Part shown: positions 33,711 through 43,633 of the stretch, piece after piece | Position numbering within the stretch: the first letter of the stretch is position 1 | How the letters are laid out: each line of letters opens with the position of its first letter | Assembly (NCBI RefSeq): GCF_000372645.1 | Contig: NZ_APMP01000010.1 | Location: 1-64,000, forward strand | DNA from: Caulobacter vibrioides OR37 | Lineage (GTDB): Bacteria; Pseudomonadota; Alphaproteobacteria; Caulobacterales; Caulobacteraceae | Reading direction: 5' to 3' | Length of the DNA stretch: 64,000 nt | Notes under the pieces: generated by a model | Told to the model about the DNA's origin: nothing | The model's database searches: none | The model's input: only the letters and a program-made list of their open reading frames with translations | Made by a program: the position numbers and the translations under genes

Positions 33711-35741
33711 ATGACGTTCGATGATCTGAGGATTTCGACAAAGGTCGCGTTGCCCGCCGTGGTGCTGACGGTGGTCGCCCTGGCCATCGCCGGCGTCGGC
33801 GCCTGGCAGGAACGACGCGCCGAACAGGACACTAGAACGCTGGTGGAAAGCCGCGCCCCCACCGAGCTCGCGTCGGCGCGGCTCAATCGGCGCCTGCAGA
33901 CGATCGGCTACGCCGCCTATCGCGTCGTGGCCTACAAGGGCCAATCCGCCCAAGCCCAGCACGCCAGCCAGGATCTGGATCAGGCTTACAAGGAAGCCCG
34001 AAAGCAGTTGGGTCTGATCGCCCAATACGATCCATCCGCCAAGGCGAAGGCCGAGGCGTTCGGCCATCGCGTCGACAAGATCTATGACAGCGCCCGAGGC
34101 GGGGCGGACATGGGTCTGCAGGACGCCGACGAACCGGCCATGGCGATCCTGGCGACCGTCGATCCCGAAATCGTCGCGCTGACCAAGGACATCAACGCCT
34201 TCACCACCAGCCACAACGAAGCCACCCAGGCGATGGCGAAGGCCGCCATCGCGCGCGCCCAGACCACGTCGTTCACGGCGCTGATAGCGGCCCTGATCGC
34301 CGCTGGCGGCGCCCTGGGCTTCGCGCTGTGGATCGGCAATCGCAAGATCGCCGCCCCGCTGCTGGCCACGTCAAAGACCATGGAAACCCTGGCCCAGGGC
34401 TCCATCGACGTCGAGGTCAAGGGCGGCGAGCGCAAGGACGAGGTCGGGACGATGGCCCGCTCGGTCCAGGTCTTCAAGGACAACGCCGTGGCCCTGCGCG
34501 CCGCCGAGGCCGCCCACGCCCGCGCCGCCGCCGAGACCGAGGCCGAGCGTCGTCGCAACCAGGAGCTCGCCGAAGCCGCCACTCGCGAGCAGGCCATGGT
34601 CATGGAAGCCATCGCGGCTGGCCTGAGCCGCTTGGCGGAGGGCGACCTGACCTACCGCGTCGACCAGACCTTCCCCGAGGCCTACAAGCGCCTGCAGACC
34701 GACTTCAACGGCGCCATCGGCCAGATGGAAGAGGCGATGAAGACCATCGTCCACGCCGCCAACAGCATCGGCGCAGGCTCCGACGAGATCACCACGGCGG
34801 CCGACGACCTGTCGCGTCGCAGCGAGCAGCAGGCCGCCAGCCTGGAGGAAACCGCCGCCGCGCTGGACGAGATCACCGCCACGGTCAAGCGCTCGTCGGC
34901 CGGGGCCAACGAGGCCAGCTCGGTGGTGGGCTCGACCCGCGCGGACGCCCAGCGCTCCAGCCTGGTGGTCCGCGACGCGATCGAGGCGATGAACCAGATC
35001 GAGAAGTCCTCGCAGTCGATCAGCCAGATCATCGGGGTGATCGACGAGATCGCCTTCCAGACCAACCTGCTGGCCCTGAACGCCGGCGTCGAGGCCGCCC
35101 GCGCCGGCGAGGCCGGCCGCGGGTTCGCGGTCGTGGCCCAGGAGGTCCGCGCCCTGGCCCAGCGCTCGGCCGAGGCCGCCAAGGAGATCAAGACACTGAT
35201 CTCGACCTCCAGCCAGCAGGTCGGTCAGGGCGTCGCCATGGTCGGCCAGACCGGCGAGGCGCTGCGGGTCATCGTCGAGAAGGTCGGCGAAATCGACGGC
35301 CTGGTCTCGGAAATCGCCGCCTCCAGCCAGGAACAGTCCACCGGGCTCAACCAGGTCAACGCGGCCGTCAACCAGATGGACCAGACCGTTCAGCAGAACG
35401 CGGCCATGGTCGAGCAGTCCACCGCCGCCTCGCACGCCCTCCGCGGCGAGGTGGAAAACCTGATGCGGATGATCGGCCGCTTCCGCGTGGCGGGCGTCGT
35501 CAACGGGTCGTCCACGGCCAGCCGCGCCGCCAGCCCTCGCGCCGCGTCGCCGGCGCCCGTCCGCAAGCCGGCTCCGGCTCCGATCGCGCCCAAGGCGCAG
35601 ACTTCGATCGCGCCCAAGGCGCCGGCCCTGGCCAGCGCGGCCAGCCGTCCCGGCGCCAACCCGGTCGCCGCCGTCCAGGCCAAGCTCGCCCAGGCCGTCG
35701 GCGCCGCCCCGCCCGTCAGCGACGACTGGGAGGAATTCTAA
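33711..35741 (+). CDS. Methyl-accepting chemotaxis protein
   Basis: This 676-residue chemoreceptor has a first membrane segment near residues 13-30 (LPAVVLTVVALAIAGVGA), a periplasmic helical sensor domain (about 35-185), a second membrane helix (FTALIAALIAAGGALGFALW near 187), HAMP domains from about 215, and a signalling domain centred on IDEIAFQTNLLALNAGVEAARAGEAGRGFAVVA near residues 445-475. Two pairs of flanking glutamine-rich helices hold methylation sites. A Pro/Ala-rich tail ends in DDWEEF, an aromatic pentapeptide-like terminus that can tether CheR or CheB. The ligand is unknown; a four-helix-bundle sensor is likely. No che genes are adjacent. Confidence 0.93.
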   Translation: MTFDDLRISTKVALPAVVLTVVALAIAGVGAWQERRAEQDTRTLVESRAPTELASARLNRRLQTIGYAAYRVVAYKGQSAQAQHASQDLDQAYKEARKQLGLIAQYDPSAKAKAEAFGHRVDKIYDSARGGADMGLQDADEPAMAILATVDPEIVALTKDINAFTTSHNEATQAMAKAAIARAQTTSFTALIAALIAAGGALGFALWIGNRKIAAPLLATSKTMETLAQGSIDVEVKGGERKDEVGTMARSVQVFKDNAVALRAAEAAHARAAAETEAERRRNQELAEAATREQAMVMEAIAAGLSRLAEGDLTYRVDQTFPEAYKRLQTDFNGAIGQMEEAMKTIVHAANSIGAGSDEITTAADDLSRRSEQQAASLEETAAALDEITATVKRSSAGANEASSVVGSTRADAQRSSLVVRDAIEAMNQIEKSSQSISQIIGVIDEIAFQTNLLALNAGVEAARAGEAGRGFAVVAQEVRALAQRSAEAAKEIKTLISTSSQQVGQGVAMVGQTGEALRVIVEKVGEIDGLVSEIAASSQEQSTGLNQVNAAVNQMDQTVQQNAAMVEQSTAASHALRGEVENLMRMIGRFRVAGVVNGSSTASRAASPRAASPAPVRKPAPAPIAPKAQTSIAPKAPALASAASRPGANPVAAVQAKLAQAVGAAPPVSDDWEEF

Positions 35742-35802
35742 AGGTTCAGTGCGCGTAACCGCGCCCCGCCAGCGGCGGGGCATTCTCCCCCCGAAACACC
35801 TT

Positions 35803-35831
35803 GGCCTCGCCTTCCTGGGCGGGGCCTTTTT
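35803..35831 (+). terminator. Rho-independent terminator of the chemoreceptor gene
   Basis: A 9-base stem GGCCTCGCC/GGCGGGGCC with one G-U pair (35803-35811 and 35818-35826) is followed by TTTTT. A second G/C-rich hairpin lies upstream at 35762-35780 without a T run. Confidence 0.75.
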
Positions 35832-35861
35832 CGTGATCGACGGTCGCCCGGAGGATGCGTC

Positions 35862-36218
35862 TTAGCGCTCGACTTTCCTCGGAAGCGTCGCGATTGGCGT
35901 GGCGACCGGACACCCATCGACCATGCGCGCCACCGCCCACTCCCCATGCGCCGGCGGCAGGTCGCCCAGCCGCTTGGCCCTGCCTTCGGAGCTGGCCAGC
36001 GGTTTGACCGTCGGCGCGCGCTCGGGCGCCGCATCTTGAGCCTGCTGAACACCGTACTGGCCGCACCGCGCCAGATGGTCCAGTCGCGTTATCAAGGCTT
36101 TGTATTCCTTCGCGCCGACCACAGTGGTCGCGGGGGGATCGGCGGGGCGCTTGTGATGAGGCGCCGCCAAAGGCTGAGACTCCAGGGCGGCGGCGAGAGC
36201 TAGGGCGGACAAAAGCAT
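35862..36218 (-). CDS. Hypothetical small exported protein
   Basis: This 118-residue protein has a short N-terminal hydrophobic signal (MLLSALALAAALESQPLAA) and a mature part with two cysteines (LARCGQYG and VDGCPVAT) about 50 residues apart, which could form a disulphide. No family was recognised. GGAGCCC precedes the ATG at 36218. It is convergent with the chemoreceptor gene and separated from lpd by about 86 bases. Coding potential is inferred from the signal peptide and G+C pattern only. Confidence 0.55.
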   Translation of the reverse strand: MLLSALALAAALESQPLAAPHHKRPADPPATTVVGAKEYKALITRLDHLARCGQYGVQQAQDAAPERAPTVKPLASSEGRAKRLGDLPPAHGEWAVARMVDGCPVATPIATLPRKVER

Positions 36219-36304
36219 GGCGGGGCTCCGTGTGGGAACCCCGCCACTCTACGCCCGATTGTCGGACGCGATCATCACATATTGCGAAACGTCGTTACGC
36301 GGGA

Positions 36305-37705
36305 TCAGGCCTGCATCGTCCAGCCTTCGACGCCCATGGCCGCCTGGCGCAGGGCTTCCGAGCGGGTCGGGTGCGGGTGGCAGGTGCGGGCCACGTCTTC
36401 CGAGGCGCCGCCGAACTCCATGGCCACGCAGTACTCGGCGATCATGTCGCCGACGTTCGGACCGACCATGTGAACGCCCAGGATGCGGTCGGTCTTGGCG
36501 TCGGCCAGCACCTTCACGAAGCCGTCGCCCTCATGGTTGATCTTGGCGCGGCTGTTGGCCAGGAACGGGAACTTGCCGACCTTGTAGGCGACGCCCGCGG
36601 CCTTCAGGTCGTCCTCGGTCTTGCCGACCGTGGCGACTTCGGGGCTGGTGTAAACGACGCCCGGAATGATGTCGTAGTTCACGTGGCCGGCCTTGCCCGC
36701 GATCAGCTCGATGCAGGCCACGGCCTCGTCCTCGGCCTTGTGGGCCAGCATCGGCCCCGAGGTCACGTCGCCGATGACCCAGACGCCGTCGACGCCGGTC
36801 TTGTAATGATCGTTGGCGATCATGCCGCGCTTGTCCGGCGTGATGCCGACCGTTTCCAGGCCCAGGCCTTGGGTGTACGGACGACGGCCGATGGCGACCA
36901 GCACGTAGTCGGCCTCGATGGTCGAGGCTTCGCCGCCGGCGACCGGCTCGTGCGTCAGCTTCACGCCCTTGGCCGAGGCCGTCGCGCCCGTGACCTTGGC
37001 GCCCAGCGAGAACTTGAAGCCCTGCTTGGTCAGGATCTTCTGGAAGGCGTTGGCCACCTCGGTGTCGGTGCCCGGCAGGATGCGGTCCAGGAACTCGACC
37101 ACGGTGACCTCGGCGCCGAGGCGCTTCCAGACCGAGCCCAGTTCCAGGCCGATCACGCCGGCGCCGACGACCACCAGGTGCTTGGGCACTTCCGGCAGCG
37201 ACAGGGCGCCGGTGGAGTCGACGATGCGCTTGTTGTCGATTGTCACGCCCGGCAGCGGGGTCGGCTCCGAGCCGGTGGCGATCACGATGTTCTTGGTTTC
37301 CAGAACGGTTTCCGCGCCGTCCTCGGCCTTGACCACGACCTTGCCGACGCCGTCGATGCGGCCCCAGCCCTTCACGTAGTCGACCTTGTTCTTCTTCATC
37401 AGGAACTCGACGCCCTTGGTCAGGGCTTCGACGCTCTCGGCCTTCTGAGCCATCATTTGCGCGAGGTTCAGCTTCGGCTTGACCTCGATGCCCAGCTTGG
37501 CGAATTCCGGCCCCGTCGCGGCGGCGTAAAGCTCCGAGGCGTGCAGCAGAGCCTTCGACGGCATGCAGCCGACGTTCAGGCAGGTGCCGCCCAGCTTGCC
37601 ACGACCTTCGACGATCGCGGTCTTCAGGCCCAGCTGGCCGGCGCGGATCGCCGCGTTGTAGCCGCCGGGACCACCGCCGATGATGACGACGTCGTACTGA
37701 GCCAT
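36305..37705 (-). CDS. lpdA: Dihydrolipoamide dehydrogenase (E3)
   Basis: This 466-residue flavoprotein re-oxidises lipoyl groups of the 2-oxoglutarate dehydrogenase complex and passes electrons to NAD+. It has the FAD-binding motif [19 protein letters not shown], the redox disulphide [18 protein letters not shown] near residue 40, an NAD-binding [14 protein letters not shown] near 175, and the C-terminal catalytic [10 protein letters not shown] near residue 443. Typical Lpd length. It lies near sucAB but on its own transcript with DUF3088 and VirJ-like genes between. The ATG at 37705 is at MAQYDVVII. Confidence 0.94.
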   Translation of the reverse strand: MAQYDVVIIGGGPGGYNAAIRAGQLGLKTAIVEGRGKLGGTCLNVGCMPSKALLHASELYAAATGPEFAKLGIEVKPKLNLAQMMAQKAESVEALTKGVEFLMKKNKVDYVKGWGRIDGVGKVVVKAEDGAETVLETKNIVIATGSEPTPLPGVTIDNKRIVDSTGALSLPEVPKHLVVVGAGVIGLELGSVWKRLGAEVTVVEFLDRILPGTDTEVANAFQKILTKQGFKFSLGAKVTGATASAKGVKLTHEPVAGGEASTIEADYVLVAIGRRPYTQGLGLETVGITPDKRGMIANDHYKTGVDGVWVIGDVTSGPMLAHKAEDEAVACIELIAGKAGHVNYDIIPGVVYTSPEVATVGKTEDDLKAAGVAYKVGKFPFLANSRAKINHEGDGFVKVLADAKTDRILGVHMVGPNVGDMIAEYCVAMEFGGASEDVARTCHPHPTRSEALRQAAMGVEGWTMQA

Positions 37706-37970
37706 GGGTCTTTCGCCTTCAGGACGCGCCGGAAGCGGCGCCGGACAGAATATGGGGCCTCGCCGGCCATATTGTCAGACCTCTGGAGGCGCGTGTTCCT
37801 TAGAGGCAAGTGACGCAAAACGGAACCCGCTTTCGGCGCCCGCGCCCTTGAAAATCAAGGGAAATGCGCTGTCCATAGCGGCATCCCTTTCCTGCTGGCG
37901 GCGCCGATGCGTCACGGGGCTGACATCCCGCCGCGTCGGAAATGTCATCGGACGATGGCGTCCTGGGGGC

Positions 37971-38660
37971 ATGACCGCCCGCGACCGACTCGCCGCCGCC
38001 CTCGCGATCCTGGCCCTGATCCCGCCAGCGGCCGACGCCGCGTCCGCGCCGGCCTCGCGCCACCAGATTCCGGTGGCCAGCGACAAGGCCGGCGACACCC
38101 TGGCGGTGTTCTATTCGGGCGACGGCGGCTGGGCGGCCCTGGACCAGGGCGTGTCCCGATACCTGGCCGACAACGGCGTGCCGACGCTGGGCGTCAATTC
38201 GCTGAGCTATTTCAGCACCCGGCGCTCGGCCGACGGCGCGGCCCAGGATCTGGCCGAGGCCTTGCGCGACTATGGCGACCGCTGGAACCGTCCGAACGTG
38301 GTGCTGATCGGCTATTCGTTCGGCGCCGGCGCCCTGCCCGCCATCGTGCCGCGCCTGCCCGCCGACGCGCGAAGCCGGGTCAGTCGGGTGATCCTGATCG
38401 GAACCGGCTCGCACGGCGCGCTGCGGTTCCATCCGACCAGCTGGCTCAACATCCCGACGCCCGACACTTTCCGGGTCCGCCCGGCGCTCGAAGCGCTGAC
38501 GGGCGTGAAGATCACCTGCGTCTACGGCGATCGCGAACGGGCCGACATCTGCGCCAGCCTGCCCGACGCCCGCATCGCCAAGATCCGCCTGAAGGGCGAC
38601 CACCACTTCAACCGCGACTACGCGACCTTGGGCGAGGCCGTGCTGAGGGCCAGCCGTTAG
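37971..38660 (+). CDS. VirJ/AcvB-type exported alpha/beta-hydrolase
   Basis: This 229-residue protein has a signal peptide (LAAALAILALIPPAADAASA) and a single VirJ domain. YSGDGGWAALDQ, a short oxyanion turn, lies near residue 44, IGYSFGAGALP with the nucleophile elbow near 115, and a final histidine pair in KGDHHFNRDY near 212. VirJ and AcvB are periplasmic, and AcvB of Agrobacterium acts in lysyl-phosphatidylglycerol breakdown. The frame is open to 37704, but ATG 37971 at the signal peptide is preferred. Substrate inferred from the family only. Confidence 0.82.
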   Translation: MTARDRLAAALAILALIPPAADAASAPASRHQIPVASDKAGDTLAVFYSGDGGWAALDQGVSRYLADNGVPTLGVNSLSYFSTRRSADGAAQDLAEALRDYGDRWNRPNVVLIGYSFGAGALPAIVPRLPADARSRVSRVILIGTGSHGALRFHPTSWLNIPTPDTFRVRPALEALTGVKITCVYGDRERADICASLPDARIAKIRLKGDHHFNRDYATLGEAVLRASR

Positions 38661-38696
38661 GTTGGATGCGCCGAAACGCGCGAGTTCCGCGCACGC

Positions 38697-39041
38697 CTAT
38701 AGCGGCGCCGCCAGGCCGTGGCGCGCCGCCAGCCAGCGGGTGATCGGGCGAGCATCGGTCAGGAAGGAAAGGCCGTTGGCCGACTGGATCTCGCCATGCG
38801 GACCCGCGTCCGGCCCGGCCGCCGCCAGGATCAGGGTCGGGGCGTTCTGATGGTCCTCGCCCAGGCGCGCGACCAGGGCCGCGCGCGGGCGGCCGTAGTC
38901 GACATAAACGATGTCCACCGCCTCGCGCAGCGCGGGATAGGTCGCGAGATACCCCTCCATCATCGCGCAGTCGGGACAGAAGCGCTCGGCGCCGTCCTTC
39001 TCGAAATGCGGCTGCAGCAGATAGAGCGTGTCCTTGGCCAT
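38697..39041 (-). CDS. DUF3088 family protein, thioredoxin-like
   Basis: This 114-residue protein belongs to DUF3088. Its N-terminus reads KDTLYLLQPHFEKDG, and CPDC near residue 22 recalls the active-site CxxC of thioredoxin-like folds; the C-terminus ITRWLAARHGL is consistent with a small redox-fold protein. Function is unknown. It follows sucB on the same strand after a terminator, so expression with sucB is likely limited. The ATG at 39041 is preferred over 39101. Confidence 0.75.
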   Translation of the reverse strand: MAKDTLYLLQPHFEKDGAERFCPDCAMMEGYLATYPALREAVDIVYVDYGRPRAALVARLGEDHQNAPTLILAAAGPDAGPHGEIQSANGLSFLTDARPITRWLAARHGLAAPL

Positions 39042-39101
39042 TGCGCGGGATCCCAGAAATGCGAACGGCCCCGACGTAGAACGCCGGGGCCGCGAATGCA
39101 A

Positions 39102-39128
39102 AGAAGCCCGCCGGTCGGGCGGGCTTCT
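39102..39128 (-). terminator. Terminator of the sucAB transcript
   Basis: A perfect 11-base stem AGAAGCCCGCC/GGCGGGCTTCT with a 5-base loop (39102-39112 and 39118-39128) lies just after the sucB stop. On the minus strand CTTTGC follows, a short T run. A further G/C-rich hairpin (39067-39091) may be a second terminator or attenuator before DUF3088. Confidence 0.75.
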
Positions 39129-39138
39129 CGGGGTCTTC

Positions 39139-40356
39139 CTAGAGTTCCAGCAGCAGGCGCTGCGGGTCTTCGATGGCTTCCTTGACCTTGACCAGGAAGG
39201 TCACGGCGCCCTGGCCGTCGACGACGCGGTGATCGTAGGACAGAGCCAGGTACATCATCGGGCGGATCTCGATCTTGCCGTTGATGACCATCGGACGTTC
39301 CTTGATGGCGTGCATCCCCAGAATGCCCGACTGCGGCGCGTTCAGGATCGGGGTCGACATCAGCGAGCCGTAGATGCCGCCGTTGGTGATCGTGAAGGTG
39401 CCGCCCTGCATGTCCTCGATGCCCAGCTGGCCGTTGCGGGCGCGCTTGCCGAGGTCGCCGATGGTCTTTTCGATCTGGGCCAGGTTCAGCGCGTCGGCGT
39501 CACGGACGACCGGAACCACCAGGCCCTTGTCGGTGCCGACGGCGACGCCGATGTCATAGTGGTTCTTGTAGATCAGGTCCTGACCGTCGATCTCGGCGTT
39601 GACGTCCGGGATCGCCTTCAGCGCGGCCACGACGGCCTTGGTGAAGAACGACATGAAGCCCAGCTTCACGCCGTGCTGCTTTTCGAAGATGTCCTTGTAC
39701 TGAGCGCGCAGGGCCATCACGGCGCTCATATCGACCTCGTTGAAGGTCGTCAGCATGGCGGCGGTGTTCTGGGCTTCCTTCAGGCGGCGGGCGATCGTCT
39801 GACGCAGGCGCGTCATCTTCACGCGCTCCTCGCGCTCGTGCAGGGCGCGCGGCGCCGAAGGCGCGGCGGCCGGGGCCGGCGCCGAGGCGCGGGCTTCCAA
39901 GGCGGCAAGAGCGTCGCCCTTGGTCACGCGGCCGTCCTTGCCGGTGCCGGCGACCTTCGAGAGGTCGAGGCCGGTCTCGGCGGCGATGCGGGCCGGGGCC
40001 GGGCTGACCGGCGCGGCGGCGGGAGCGGCGGCGACGGGGGCCGGAGCGGCGGCCGGCGCCGGAGCCGGCTTCGGCGCTTCAGCCTTGGGGGCCGGAGCGG
40101 CGGGAGCGGCGGCGGCGGTCGCGCCTTCGCTCACCACGCCCAGGACCGTGCCCGGAACGACCGTCGCGCCTTCGGCCGCGCCGATGGCCGACAGCACGCC
40201 GTCCGCCGGCGAGGCGACTTCCAGCGAAACCTTGTCGGTTTCCAGCTCGACGAGGATCTCGTCCTTCTTCACGGCCTCCCCGACCTTCTTGGTCCAGCGG
40301 GCGACCGTCGCTTCCGTGACGGATTCGCCGAGGGCGGGGGTATTGATGTCGGCCAT
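39139..40356 (-). CDS. sucB: Dihydrolipoamide succinyltransferase (E2 of 2-oxoglutarate dehydrogenase)
   Basis: This 405-residue enzyme has an N-terminal lipoyl domain with lysine in [15 protein letters not shown] near residue 42, an Ala/Pro-rich linker, a peripheral-subunit-binding domain ([22 protein letters not shown]) near 130-150, and the C-terminal acyltransferase domain with the catalytic HxxxDG ([15 protein letters not shown]) near residue 377. It transfers succinyl groups from E1 to CoA. It follows sucA after 59 bases in the same operon. Confidence 0.96.
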   Translation of the reverse strand: MADINTPALGESVTEATVARWTKKVGEAVKKDEILVELETDKVSLEVASPADGVLSAIGAAEGATVVPGTVLGVVSEGATAAAAPAAPAPKAEAPKPAPAPAAAPAPVAAAPAAAPVSPAPARIAAETGLDLSKVAGTGKDGRVTKGDALAALEARASAPAPAAAPSAPRALHEREERVKMTRLRQTIARRLKEAQNTAAMLTTFNEVDMSAVMALRAQYKDIFEKQHGVKLGFMSFFTKAVVAALKAIPDVNAEIDGQDLIYKNHYDIGVAVGTDKGLVVPVVRDADALNLAQIEKTIGDLGKRARNGQLGIEDMQGGTFTITNGGIYGSLMSTPILNAPQSGILGMHAIKERPMVINGKIEIRPMMYLALSYDHRVVDGQGAVTFLVKVKEAIEDPQRLLLEL

Positions 40357-40415
40357 GGGGCTTTCCGAGTTCTCTTGTTTCGTCCGGCGGGTTTCTTAGG
40401 GGCGAGGCGCGACGC

Positions 40416-43379
40416 TTACGCGAAGGCCTCGTTGAGGAAGGTCTCGAGCTCTTTCAGGTGGCGGCTCATCAGGCCGGCGGCCGTCGAGGCCGAGGCCGGA
40501 CGACCGACGTAGCGCCCGCGCTTGGCCTTGATGTCCAGCTTGTCCAGCGTCAGCTCCAGCCACGGATCGACGAAGGTCCAGCCGCCCATGTTCTTCGGCT
40601 CTTCCTGGCACCAGACCAGGTCGGCGTTCTTGAACCGGTTGAGCACGTTCATCAGCGACTTCATCGGCCACGGATAGAACTGCTCCAGACGCAGCAGATA
40701 GACGTCGTCGCGGCCGGTCTTGGCGCGCTGGTCGACCAGGTCGAAATAGACCTTGCCCGAGCAGATGATGACGCGCTTGATCTGATCGTCGCTCTTCAGC
40801 GTGATCCCGCCGACGTCGCAGCCGGCCTCGGCGCCGTCCACCATCACGCGGTGGAAGCCCGATCCTTCCGTGAAGTCCGAGAGGTTCGAGACGGCGCGCT
40901 TGTGGCGCAGCAGGCTCTTGGGCGCCATCACGATCAGCGGCTTGCGGAACTCGCGGTGCATCTGGCGACGCAGGGCGTGGAAGTAGTTGGCCGGGGTGGT
41001 GCAGTTCAGCACCTGCATATTGTCCTCGGCGCACAGCTGCAGGAAGCGCTCGAGGCGCGCCGAGCTGTGTTCCGGACCCTGGCCTTCGTAGCCGTGCGGC
41101 AGCAGCATGACGAGGCCGCTCATCCGCAGCCACTTGCGTTCGCCCGAGCTGATGAACTGGTCGATCACCACCTGGGCGCCGTTCACGAAGTCGCCGAACT
41201 GGCCTTCCCACAGGGTCAGGGTGTTCGGGTCGGCCAGCGAGAAGCCGTACTCGAAGCCCAGCACCGCCTCTTCCGACAGCGCCGAGTCGATGACCTCGTA
41301 ATTGGCCTGGCCCGGGCGGATATTGTTCAGCGGCGTGTAGTGTTCCTCGGTCTTCTGGTCGATGATGTCCGAGTGGCGCTGGGTGAAGGTGCCGCGCACC
41401 GAATCCTGGCCCGACAGGCGGACCGGATAGCCTTCGTCGAGCAGGGTGGCGAAGGCCAGGTGTTCGGCGGCGCCCCAGTCGATGCCCTCGCCCTTTTCGA
41501 ACGCGTCGCGGCGGTTCTCGATCGCGCGGCGGACGGTCTTGTGGGCGTCGATGCGCTCGGGGATCGTCGTGATCAGACGGCCCAGCTCCAGCAGGCGGGT
41601 CTTGGGGAACGCGGTCTTGCCGCGACGGTCCTCGTCGCCCGGCAGGGTCAGGCCCGCCCACTTGCCGTCCAGCCAGTCGGCCTTGTTAGCCTTGTAGGTC
41701 TTGCCGGCCTCGAACTCGGCGTCGAGGAACTTCTCGAACTCCGAAACCCAGCCATCGCTCTCGGCCTGGGTGATGACGCCCTCGGCGACCAGGCGGTTCG
41801 AATAGAGTTCGCGCGTCGGGGGGTGACCCTTGATCTTCGCGTACATCAGCGGCGACGTCATGGTCGGATCGTCGCCTTCGTTGTGGCCGAAGCGACGGTA
41901 GCAGACCATGTCGACCACCACGTCCTTGCCGAACTTCTGGCGATACTCGGTGGCCACCTTCGAGGCGAACACCACTGCCTCGGGGTCGTCGCCGTTGACG
42001 TGGAAGATCGGGGCCTCGACCATCAGCGCCATGTCGCTGGGATAGGGCGAGCTGCGCGAATAGCGCGGGCTGGTGGTGAAGCCGATCTGGTTGTTGACGA
42101 TGAAGTGGATGGTGCCGCCCGTGCGGTAGCCCTTCAGGCCCGACAGGGTGAAGCACTCGGCCACGACGCCCTGGCCGGCGAAGGCGGCGTCGCCGTGCAG
42201 CAGCAGCGGCAGCACGTGGCCGCGCCCCGCGTCCGGCGTTTCGCGCAGCAGGAAGGCCTGCTTGGCGCGCGCCTTGCCGATCACGACCGGATTGACGATT
42301 TCCAGGTGCGACGGGTTCGCCGTCAGCGACAGGTGGACCTTGTTGTCGTCGAACTCACGGTCCGACGAGGCGCCCATGTGATACTTCACGTCGCCCGAGC
42401 CCTCGACGTCGGACGGCACCGACGAACCGCCTTGGAACTCGTGGAAGATCACGTGGTAGGGCTTGCCCATCACGGCGGCCAGCACGTTCAGGCGGCCGCG
42501 GTGCGGCATCCCCAGGACGATGTCCTTCACGCCCAGGGCGCCGCCGCGCTTGATGATCTGCTCCATGGCCGGGACCATGGCCTCGCCGCCGTCCAGGCCG
42601 AAGCGCTTGGTGCCGGGGAAGCGCTTGTGCAGGAACTTCTCGAAGCCCTCGGCCTCGATCAGCTTCTTCAGGATGGCGACCTTGCCCTCCTTGGAGAAGG
42701 TGATTTCCTTGTCGCGGCCCTCGATCCGCTCCTGCAGCCAGGCCTTCTCGGCCGGGTCGGAGATGTGCATGTACTGCACACCGACATTGCCGCAGTAGGT
42801 GCGGCGCAGGATCGACAGGATCTCGCGGATCGTGGAGGTCTCTAGACCCAGCACGAAGTCGAGGAAGATCGGGCGGTCATAGTCGGCTTCCGAGAAGCCG
42901 TAGCTGGCCGGGTCCAGCTCGCTGGCGTCCTTGGGCGGATCCAGGCCCAGCGGATCGAGATTGGCGGCCAGGTGCCCGCGCATCCGATAGGCGCGGATCA
43001 TCATGATGGCGCGCAGGCTGTCCAGCGTGGCGGCGCGGACGGCCTCGGCGTTGGCGCCGGGAGCCTTGGTCTCGATGGCCTTGGCGACCTTGGCCTCGAC
43101 GGCGGGGGCGACGCTGGCCCATTGACCGTCCAGGGCCGACAGCCAATCCGGACGCGCGGTCGGGACCTTGCGGGGCGTCCAGGCGGGATCCTGGGCGGCG
43201 CGCTTAACCTGGTCGGCCTGCTCGGCGAGACTGGAGAAGAAGGCGTTCCACGAGGGCTCGACCGACCCGGGGTTCTCCGCCCACTGGGCGTAGAGGTCTT
43301 CCACGAACGCGGCGTTGGCGCCGTAGAGGAAGCTGGTCTCGGTCAAGACCTGGTTGATAATGCCTGCGTCGTCCGCCAT
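40416..43379 (-). CDS. sucA: 2-oxoglutarate dehydrogenase E1 component
   Basis: This 987-residue thiamine diphosphate enzyme decarboxylates 2-oxoglutarate. It shows the family blocks RFGLDGGEAMVPAM near residue 255, GMPHRGRLNVLAAVMGKP near residue 285, and GDDPEAVVF and MVCYRRFGHNEGDDPTMTSP near 465-500 in the ThDP region. Length matches the family. The ATG at 43379 (MADDAGIINQ) has GAGGCG upstream; a longer frame to 43481 would run through the type-A palindrome and is rejected. The leader holds composite palindromes A and B immediately before the ribosome site. Confidence 0.96.
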   Translation of the reverse strand: MADDAGIINQVLTETSFLYGANAAFVEDLYAQWAENPGSVEPSWNAFFSSLAEQADQVKRAAQDPAWTPRKVPTARPDWLSALDGQWASVAPAVEAKVAKAIETKAPGANAEAVRAATLDSLRAIMMIRAYRMRGHLAANLDPLGLDPPKDASELDPASYGFSEADYDRPIFLDFVLGLETSTIREILSILRRTYCGNVGVQYMHISDPAEKAWLQERIEGRDKEITFSKEGKVAILKKLIEAEGFEKFLHKRFPGTKRFGLDGGEAMVPAMEQIIKRGGALGVKDIVLGMPHRGRLNVLAAVMGKPYHVIFHEFQGGSSVPSDVEGSGDVKYHMGASSDREFDDNKVHLSLTANPSHLEIVNPVVIGKARAKQAFLLRETPDAGRGHVLPLLLHGDAAFAGQGVVAECFTLSGLKGYRTGGTIHFIVNNQIGFTTSPRYSRSSPYPSDMALMVEAPIFHVNGDDPEAVVFASKVATEYRQKFGKDVVVDMVCYRRFGHNEGDDPTMTSPLMYAKIKGHPPTRELYSNRLVAEGVITQAESDGWVSEFEKFLDAEFEAGKTYKANKADWLDGKWAGLTLPGDEDRRGKTAFPKTRLLELGRLITTIPERIDAHKTVRRAIENRRDAFEKGEGIDWGAAEHLAFATLLDEGYPVRLSGQDSVRGTFTQRHSDIIDQKTEEHYTPLNNIRPGQANYEVIDSALSEEAVLGFEYGFSLADPNTLTLWEGQFGDFVNGAQVVIDQFISSGERKWLRMSGLVMLLPHGYEGQGPEHSSARLERFLQLCAEDNMQVLNCTTPANYFHALRRQMHREFRKPLIVMAPKSLLRHKRAVSNLSDFTEGSGFHRVMVDGAEAGCDVGGITLKSDDQIKRVIICSGKVYFDLVDQRAKTGRDDVYLLRLEQFYPWPMKSLMNVLNRFKNADLVWCQEEPKNMGGWTFVDPWLELTLDKLDIKAKRGRYVGRPASASTAAGLMSRHLKELETFLNEAFA

Positions 43380-43394
43380 CGCTGTTCGCCTCAA

Positions 43395-43436
43395 AGCCTG
43401 ATCGTTTCGGACCCATCCGAAAAGGATAACAGGCTC
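43395..43436 (+). repeat. Type-A palindrome, copy 2, in the sucA leader
   Basis: Outer arms AGCCTG/CAGGCT (43395-43400 and 43430-43435) and an inner TTTCGGA/TCCGAAA stem with loop CCCA. On the minus strand it lies 16 bases before the sucA start codon, just upstream of the ribosome site. Confidence 0.85.
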
Positions 43437-43449
43437 GTTCTTTTTGAGG

Positions 43450-43499
43450 AGAGTGTGGCGGTCGCCGAAACCGGCTTCCACGTTCGACCGCCACGCTCT
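43450..43499 (+). repeat. Type-B palindrome, copy 2, in the sucA leader
   Basis: Fifteen-base arms AGAGTGTGGCGGTCG/CGACCGCCACGCTCT (43450-43464 and 43485-43499) with one G-U pair enclose CCGAAACCGGCTTCCACGTT. It lies 14 bases beyond the type-A copy, the same arrangement as at 27698 and 51585. Confidence 0.85.
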
Positions 43500-43576
43500 C
43501 GATCCAAAGGTTCACGAGCCCATACCCAAGGCTCGTAAATATAGTCTCTCAATCACCCGAGCGCCCGTCGATCGGC

Positions 43577-43633
43577 GGGGCCCAGGTGATTTTTTCGGAT
43601 CGTCGACTGGCGGTCGCAAAAAACCTGGGCCCC
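43577..43633. repeat. Long inverted repeat downstream of sucD, with T and A runs
   Basis: GGGGCCCAGGT (43577-43587) and ACCTGGGCCCC (43623-43633) are perfect 11-base arms, and the TTTTTT after the first matches the AAAAAA before the second, extending the stem. The 35-base space between the arms includes these runs. Together with the adjacent GCGGGG hairpin it may end sucD transcription. Confidence 0.65.
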
